In this document: positions 59,394 through 64,000 of the stretch, in pieces
Layout of the letters: every line of letters begins with the position of its first letter
Position numbering within the stretch: position 1 is the first letter of the stretch
Assembly: GCF_003024805.1 (NCBI RefSeq)
Contig: NZ_PUEC01000008.1
Location: forward strand, 37,245 to 101,244
Direction: 5' to 3'
DNA length: 64,000 nucleotides
Origin: Duncaniella muris
GTDB taxonomy: Bacteria > Bacteroidota > Bacteroidia > Bacteroidales > Muribaculaceae
Notes under the pieces: generated by a model
The model's input: the letters and a program-made list of their open reading frames with translations, nothing else
Told to the model about the DNA's origin: nothing
Databases searched by the model: none
Position numbers and translations under genes: made by a program

Positions 59394-60592
59394 AGCGCAT
59401 GGCCCATGCGCTGCTGCTTGGTGAGCATGTAGCGCAGGTTATATCTGTTGGGGGCTATCTCTATGCCCACATTTTCCACTACTTCAAGACCATAGCCTTC
59501 CAGGCCGATACGCTTGACAGGGTTGTTGGTGATCAGACGCATTTTCTCTATGCCGAGTTTGCGGAGAATCTGTGCGCCTACGCCATAGTCGCGCTCGTCG
59601 GCTTTGTGGCCGAGATGGAGATTGGCGTCTACGGTGTCAAGACCTTCTTCCTGAAGCTTGTAGGCTCTGATTTTTTCCATCAGCCCAATACCGCGGCCTT
59701 CCTGATTGAGATAGACGATGGCTCCGCGGCCTTCTTTTTCGATAAGCTGCATGGCTTTGTGGAGCTGCTCTCCGCAGTCGCAGCGCATCGAACCGAAAAT
59801 GTCGCCTGTGGCACATGAGGAGTGAACTCTGACAAGCACCGGATCTGAGCCGCTGACATCGCCCTTAATGAGCGCGATGTGCTCCAGTCCGTTGCTCTTC
59901 TGGCGGAAAGGTATCAGACGGAAATGGCCGTAGGCTGTAGGCATGTCGACCTCCACACCCTCCTCCACCAGCGATTCTTTCTGCAGGCGATAGGCAATGA
60001 GATCACGGATCGACACCAGCTTCAGTCCCCACTCGTCGGCCTTGCGGCGCAGCTGAGGCAGGCGGGCCATCGTACCGTCTTCATTGAGAATCTCTATCAG
60101 CGAGGCCGCTGGCTGCAGGCCGGCAAGGCGCGCAAGGTCAATGGCGGCTTCCGTATGGCCGGAACGTCGGAGCACTCCGGCATCCTGGGCATAGAGCGGA
60201 TGGACGTGGCCCGGACGGCCGAACATATCAGGAGTGGAAGCCGGATCGGCAAGCGCGCGGATTGTCGCGGCGCGGTCATGGGCCGAGACTCCGGTGGTGC
60301 AGCCAGGGAGCAAGTCAACCGTCACGGTGAAGGGTGTTCCGAGCATCGAAGTGTTGTCCTCGACCTGACGGCTGAGGCCAAGCTCGCGACAGCGCGAGAG
60401 CGAAAGCGGCGAACAGAGTTCTCCGCGGGCGTTGGTGATCATGAAATTGACATGATCAGCGGTCACTTTCTCAGCTGCAATTATCAGATCGCCCTCGTTC
60501 TCGCGATCCTCATCATCGACAACTATCACGAACTTGCCTTCGCGGAAGTCGGCAATCGCGTCTTCTATACGGTCTAACTTTATATTATCCAT
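59357..60592 (-). CDS. ribBA: Bifunctional 3,4-DHBP synthase / GTP cyclohydrolase II (RibBA)
   Basis: A 411-residue riboflavin enzyme. The N-terminal RibB domain (about 1-200) has [20 protein letters not shown] and the [13 protein letters not shown] block; it forms 3,4-dihydroxy-2-butanone-4-phosphate from ribulose-5-phosphate. The C-terminal RibA domain (about 205-400) has the zinc cysteines in [20 protein letters not shown] and the arginine of GRGIGL; it opens GTP. The last 12 codons overlap the convergent ABC ATPase gene. It follows the large LptF/G-like gene by 75 bp and is probably cotranscribed. No FMN riboswitch was recognised. Confidence 0.93.
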   Translation of the reverse strand: MDNIKLDRIEDAIADFREGKFVIVVDDEDRENEGDLIIAAEKVTADHVNFMITNARGELCSPLSLSRCRELGLSRQVEDNTSMLGTPFTVTVDLLPGCTTGVSAHDRAATIRALADPASTPDMFGRPGHVHPLYAQDAGVLRRSGHTEAAIDLARLAGLQPAASLIEILNEDGTMARLPQLRRKADEWGLKLVSIRDLIAYRLQKESLVEEGVEVDMPTAYGHFRLIPFRQKSNGLEHIALIKGDVSGSDPVLVRVHSSCATGDIFGSMRCDCGEQLHKAMQLIEKEGRGAIVYLNQEGRGIGLMEKIRAYKLQEEGLDTVDANLHLGHKADERDYGVGAQILRKLGIEKMRLITNNPVKRIGLEGYGLEVVENVGIEIAPNRYNLRYMLTKQQRMGHALHMDDPSSSSQS

Positions 60593-60667
60593 GATTTTAT
60601 TTCAGGTAATTTATGATTGTATCAGAGGGGGGGAGGCGGATTCCGGGAGCGTTTTCAGCAACCTCCG

Positions 60668-62581
60668 TCAATCCTTGTCAATAAGTTTAATGAGTTCATC
60701 GGCCACTTTGTTGACAGTGGCAAGCTCCGCGCGCAGGTCGGTCTGAGTCTTGCGTCCGTAGAGCCACACAGGCACACCGGCGGGAAACAGCACGATCATC
60801 AGGCGCGACAGCCAGGTGCGGCGCGAGGGCTGCTGAAACCAGAGGCTGCGGAGAATAGGCATGTCCATGAGTTTGAGCACCACTAACTTCTCACGCGAGT
60901 TGGAGAGATATTCCACAGTAGCCTCGATGTTGTCACGCAGGCGGTGGAGACTGTCACGGTCATAGCCGCGGGTCCAGTAGTCGGCATATGACTGCTTTTC
61001 AGGATTATGAGAGAGATAGGCGGCAGTCTCGGCCTTGAGCGCCGCAAGGCGTTCGACGGCCACCTTGGGATCGACTTCAGCCATGACAAGCTCTTTCATC
61101 TCCACATGGCGCACCTCGCTGACTCCGAAGAAGCGGCGGAAGAAGTTGAGATAGGCATCTTTGTTGAATACGGCTGAGTCATTGACAGCCTTGTAGGTGA
61201 AGAATATGCCAAGGGGCAGGAGCACGGCGGCACTCAGCCACATGCCTTCCCAGACTTCCCATTTGCCGTCGCGGGCAAATTTGTAGCCCATGTTGTCAAT
61301 GATGTAGTAGAAGATGAAGAGAAACACCGAGATCACCAGCGGTGTGCCCAGTCCGCCTTTGCGGATGATGGCACCGAGAGGCGCTCCGATGAAGAAGAAA
61401 ATCACGCAGGCAAACGAGAGGGTGAACTTCTTCTGCAGTTCTATGGCATGGCGGCGGATGAGCTTCTGTTCTTCGGCCATTGTCTGGCTCTTGTATTTGT
61501 ATTCCTCCAGAGTGCGCTCGGCCTTTGAGAGTGCCTGCGAGAGGTAGTTGATGCGCACGCCTGAAGATGATCCGCGGAACACGGAGTCGACATCCACGGG
61601 CCGGGCGAGCGCCACGTCGGGGCGGCGGAGCTTATAGTGGCGGCCCTCGTTGTCGGTCTTAGAGTCGTAGCGGCGCAGACCCATGTAGGGATACTCGCGG
61701 AGGGCAGTGCCGTAGATGTCGCCGATCGAGTCGACGCGATGGCTCATGGAGTCGATAGATGCCTGGAGCTCGGTCATGTTCTTGCCTACGTACTGGCTGC
61801 GCATGCCCTGCTCGTCCATTCGGTTGAAATTGGCGTCGAACTTCAGCATGATGTCTTTCTGGCTGAAGGACTCGCGGCGATAGGGGACATTGCGCATGTT
61901 TGAGGCGCCGGCATCGCGGATGTTTTCAAACGATTCGCCGTTCCACAGGCGCAGGAAGAGGTGGGTCTTGTCAGGCGTGATCGACATCTTGCCTGAGTCA
62001 GCCAGAATGATCGATGAGTTTTCAAAGCCTTTGGAGACGTCATAGATCATCATCTCGTAGAGCACACCGGTGTCGCGGTTTTTCTCCTGGACAAAAAGGT
62101 TGTAGCCGGGAATCTGATCGTAGAAAACGCCTTCAGGTATCTCCAGTTCGGGCGATTTCTGCCTCATGGAGTAAAGGAGGGTCCACATCTTGGTCTGGGC
62201 CACAGGAAGCACGTTGTTCTGAAAGAAAAAGGCTCCGGTGGCTATCATGACCATCAGGACGATGAGCGGGGCCATAGTGCGCAGAAGCGATATGCCGGAG
62301 GCCTTCATGGCTGTAAGCTCGAATTGCTCGCCGAGATTGCCGAAAGTCATCAGCGAGGCGAGCAGGATGGCAAGCGGCAGCGCCATCGGGATCATGGTGA
62401 GCGCCGCGTAGAAAAAAAGTTCGGCAATGACATCAACTCCGAGACCTTTGCCGACAAGATCGTCGATGTAGCGCCACAGGAATTGCATCAGAACTATGAA
62501 CAGACAGATGCAGAACGTCATCATGAACAGAGGCACGAAGCTCTGCAGGATGAAGATGTCCATGCGCTTGATTCGAAACAT
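60668..62581 (-). CDS. LptF/LptG family permease with extended C-terminal region
   Basis: A 637-residue YjgP/YjgQ family inner membrane protein. The N-terminal three helices (about 12-35, 55-80, 100-120) and the helices at about 400-480 are those of an LptF/G permease, with an enlarged periplasmic domain between them. After the normal end (about 485) there is an extra 150 residues, rich in charged residues and predicted helices ([20 protein letters not shown]), plus one more hydrophobic segment near 590-610 and a closing helix. This is nearly twice the usual 360 residues. It probably partners the 356-residue member at 52361 in LPS export. Confidence 0.88.
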   Translation of the reverse strand: MFRIKRMDIFILQSFVPLFMMTFCICLFIVLMQFLWRYIDDLVGKGLGVDVIAELFFYAALTMIPMALPLAILLASLMTFGNLGEQFELTAMKASGISLLRTMAPLIVLMVMIATGAFFFQNNVLPVAQTKMWTLLYSMRQKSPELEIPEGVFYDQIPGYNLFVQEKNRDTGVLYEMMIYDVSKGFENSSIILADSGKMSITPDKTHLFLRLWNGESFENIRDAGASNMRNVPYRRESFSQKDIMLKFDANFNRMDEQGMRSQYVGKNMTELQASIDSMSHRVDSIGDIYGTALREYPYMGLRRYDSKTDNEGRHYKLRRPDVALARPVDVDSVFRGSSSGVRINYLSQALSKAERTLEEYKYKSQTMAEEQKLIRRHAIELQKKFTLSFACVIFFFIGAPLGAIIRKGGLGTPLVISVFLFIFYYIIDNMGYKFARDGKWEVWEGMWLSAAVLLPLGIFFTYKAVNDSAVFNKDAYLNFFRRFFGVSEVRHVEMKELVMAEVDPKVAVERLAALKAETAAYLSHNPEKQSYADYWTRGYDRDSLHRLRDNIEATVEYLSNSREKLVVLKLMDMPILRSLWFQQPSRRTWLSRLMIVLFPAGVPVWLYGRKTQTDLRAELATVNKVADELIKLIDKD

Positions 62582-62720
62582 AGCAATGACTGATGTGGTG
62601 TGATTGTTTTAAACCGGGGTTAATGGCTAACGCCCGCCATGCACCCTGCGGTTATACTGCGTGAGGGGAACATGACGGACGATTATGAATTTATCCAATA
62701 AGAAGCTTCTGCACAGAGGC

Positions 62721-63215
62721 TTACTTTATGCCGAGACGGGCTTTCACGAGGGGAGTGACGTCGGTCACATCGGTACCGGTGTAGAGCGACATGCCGTTCT
62801 CGAAGATGAAGGTGTAGTTGCCTTCGGCGCCTACGCTCTGGATGGCTTTCATGACGTTTTCCTGGATGGGGGCCATGAGCTGCTGCTGCTGGCGGCGGAG
62901 ATCCTGGTCAGCTGTCTCGCGGAACTTCTGGATCTTGGCATCGAGTTCCTGCATTTCCTGTACGCGACGTTCCTTGATGGTTTCAGGAGTGCTTGCATCA
63001 AGTGCGTTGAATTCCTGATATTTCTTGTTGAATTCTTCCTGAAGCTTTGAAAATTCGTCCTGATACTTGTTAGAAGCAGCGGTCATCTGCTCCTGTACGG
63101 TCTTCATTTCGGGAAGAGATTCCATGAGCTCTGCGGTATTGACGGTGCCGAATTTCTGGGCGAAAACGCTCATGGGAAGCGCAATCATGATTGCGAGCAA
63201 AAATTTTTTAATCAT
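62721..63215 (-). CDS. OmpH/Skp family periplasmic chaperone (copy 2)
   Basis: A 164-residue secreted protein: signal peptide (about 1-19, ending SVFA), then FGTVNTAELMESLPEM and a long charged helical hairpin (about 40-125), typical of Skp/OmpH trimers that hold unfolded outer membrane proteins. The final GVTPLVKARLGIK-like tail (VTPLVKARLGIK) is usual. It lies 120 bp after a sister gene of the same family, with its own promoter-like box. Confidence 0.92.
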   Translation of the reverse strand: MIKKFLLAIMIALPMSVFAQKFGTVNTAELMESLPEMKTVQEQMTAASNKYQDEFSKLQEEFNKKYQEFNALDASTPETIKERRVQEMQELDAKIQKFRETADQDLRRQQQQLMAPIQENVMKAIQSVGAEGNYTFIFENGMSLYTGTDVTDVTPLVKARLGIK

Positions 63216-63321
63216 CGTTTTATTGGTGCGTTGAATTTATATTTATCGGTTCGGATGACGGGCGCCTGACGGATTCAGCAATTTTTAATAAAATTAACCT
63301 GCCGGGGCGACTGAAACGTTG

Positions 63322-63329
63322 CAAAGATA
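63322..63329 (-). promoter_or_regulatory. -7 box before the second ompH gene
   Basis: CAAAGATA on the plus strand, TATCTTTG on the minus strand, 107 bp before the start at 63215 and 7 bp past the stop of the first ompH gene. It suggests independent expression of the second chaperone. Confidence 0.5.
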
Positions 63330-63335
63330 GGGATT

Positions 63336-63851
63336 TTATTTGGAATAACCTAACTTTTCAAGAACCTCGTTGGAGACATCAATGCGCGGAGAGGCAAAGA
63401 TTATGTCGGCTGCCGAGGCGCGGTCGAATATACACTGGTAGCCACGCTCTTCGGAAACTTTCTTGACGGCGTTGTAGACATCGTCCTGGATCGGCTTCAT
63501 GAGCGACTGGCGCTTCTTGTAGAGCTCGCCGTCAGGGCCGAAATATTTCTGGCGCAGTTCAGCCGCCTGCTTCTCCTTGGCCACGATGGCCTCTTCTTTC
63601 TTTTTCTTCTGGTCATCGGTCAGGAAAACCATTTCATTCTGGTAGTTTTTGTAGAGAGTTTCGGCTTCCCTGGCCACTGACTCCACTTCTTTCTGCCAGC
63701 GCTGAGAGATCTGGTTGAGCTGTTCGTTGGCCATCTCGTAGGCCGGAACGTTGGAGAGAATGTAGTCCATGTCGACCAGAGCGAACTTCTGGGCCGAAGC
63801 GCCTGCGAAGCATGCAAGGACCAGTGCCAATGTCAGAAATATCTTTTTCAT
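63336..63851 (-). CDS. OmpH/Skp family periplasmic chaperone (copy 1)
   Basis: A 171-residue secreted protein: signal peptide (about 1-20, ending AGASA), then FALVDMDYILSNVPAYEMA and a long coiled-coil hairpin (about 40-130, KKKKEEAIVAKEKQAAELR), then IIFASPRIDVSNEVLEKLGY. It is a Skp-like holdase for outer membrane proteins; in Bacteroidetes tandem ompH genes usually follow bamA. The region from 63852 to the window end shows no gene on either strand, but such an upstream bamA would lie just beyond the window. The two copies are only moderately similar. Confidence 0.92.
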   Translation of the reverse strand: MKKIFLTLALVLACFAGASAQKFALVDMDYILSNVPAYEMANEQLNQISQRWQKEVESVAREAETLYKNYQNEMVFLTDDQKKKKEEAIVAKEKQAAELRQKYFGPDGELYKKRQSLMKPIQDDVYNAVKKVSEERGYQCIFDRASAADIIFASPRIDVSNEVLEKLGYSK

Positions 63852-64000
63852 AAGCAGATTTGACTGTTTAGGGGTCGTACATTTGTACGGTTAAATGTTT
63901 TTGAATAAATTTATCTTCAAATATCAGGCATCACAAGCATGGAACAAGGCAGATTAGGGGGTGGCAAAACCCGTGACTAACGTTCAGTCCCCATGCTTTT

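Overview
The window looks like a chromosome segment of a gut Bacteroidales bacterium, most likely of the Muribaculaceae/Bacteroidaceae type; that placement is inference. It rests on SusC/SusD glycan-uptake genes, many lipoproteins with a lipobox Cys, promoters of the Bacteroidetes type (TTG about 20 bp before TAnnTTTG), weak ribosome binding sites, two OmpH genes, a single-chain glycyl-tRNA synthetase and a lipoprotein LemA. No rRNA, tRNA, CRISPR array or intact transposase was seen.

Layout. 1-4250: a small lipoprotein operon (one gene frameshifted at a short AT tract) bracketed by complex repeats, then a carboxymuconolactone-decarboxylase remnant. 4289-8427: a LytS/LytTR two-component pair, then a NamZ-type muramidase lipoprotein and a BadF/MurK-type amino-sugar kinase. 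8699-16549: housekeeping genes (5-formyl-THF cyclo-ligase, C-terminal processing protease, dCMP deaminase, double META lipoprotein, M24 aminopeptidase, CCA-adding enzyme, QueD, QueE). 16802-17239: a further repeat cluster. 17401-21847: a basic orphan protein, a 5'-nucleotidase, a DMT protein and a U32/RlhA-like protein.

22152-45700 is a complete beta-mannan/glucomannan utilisation locus. AraC regulator, GH5, acetylesterase and GH5 lie first in transcription order; then SusC, SusD, two surface glycan-binding proteins and a GH26 mannanase; then, after a strong terminator and a new promoter, cellobiose phosphorylase (GH94), GH26, mannosylglucose phosphorylase (GH130), a GPH-family symporter and an AGE-family epimerase. 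The surface proteins bind and cut the polymer, SusCD imports oligosaccharides, periplasmic and lipoprotein enzymes trim them, the symporter takes up disaccharides, and the epimerase plus two phosphorylases make hexose-1-phosphates without spending ATP.

46121-63851: SppA, LpxK, purine nucleoside phosphorylase and ThiL; a secreted protein with perfect 51-bp repeats; LptF/LptG-type permeases, Tgt, FKBP, LemA and GlyRS; a zinc/manganese binding protein and ABC ATPase with no permease beside them; RibBA; and two OmpH chaperones.

The most unusual items are (1) a family of two-hairpin intergenic elements, six full copies in three inverted pairs, whose stems covary; (2) a carbohydrate-binding-like module that occurs twice at the end of a surface glycan-binding protein and once more inside the catalytic barrel of the neighbouring GH26; (3) a structured RNA candidate ahead of the lipoprotein operon; (4) a tRNA-guanine transglycosylase lacking the usual zinc cysteines; and (5) a hairpin ending six bases before a start codon.
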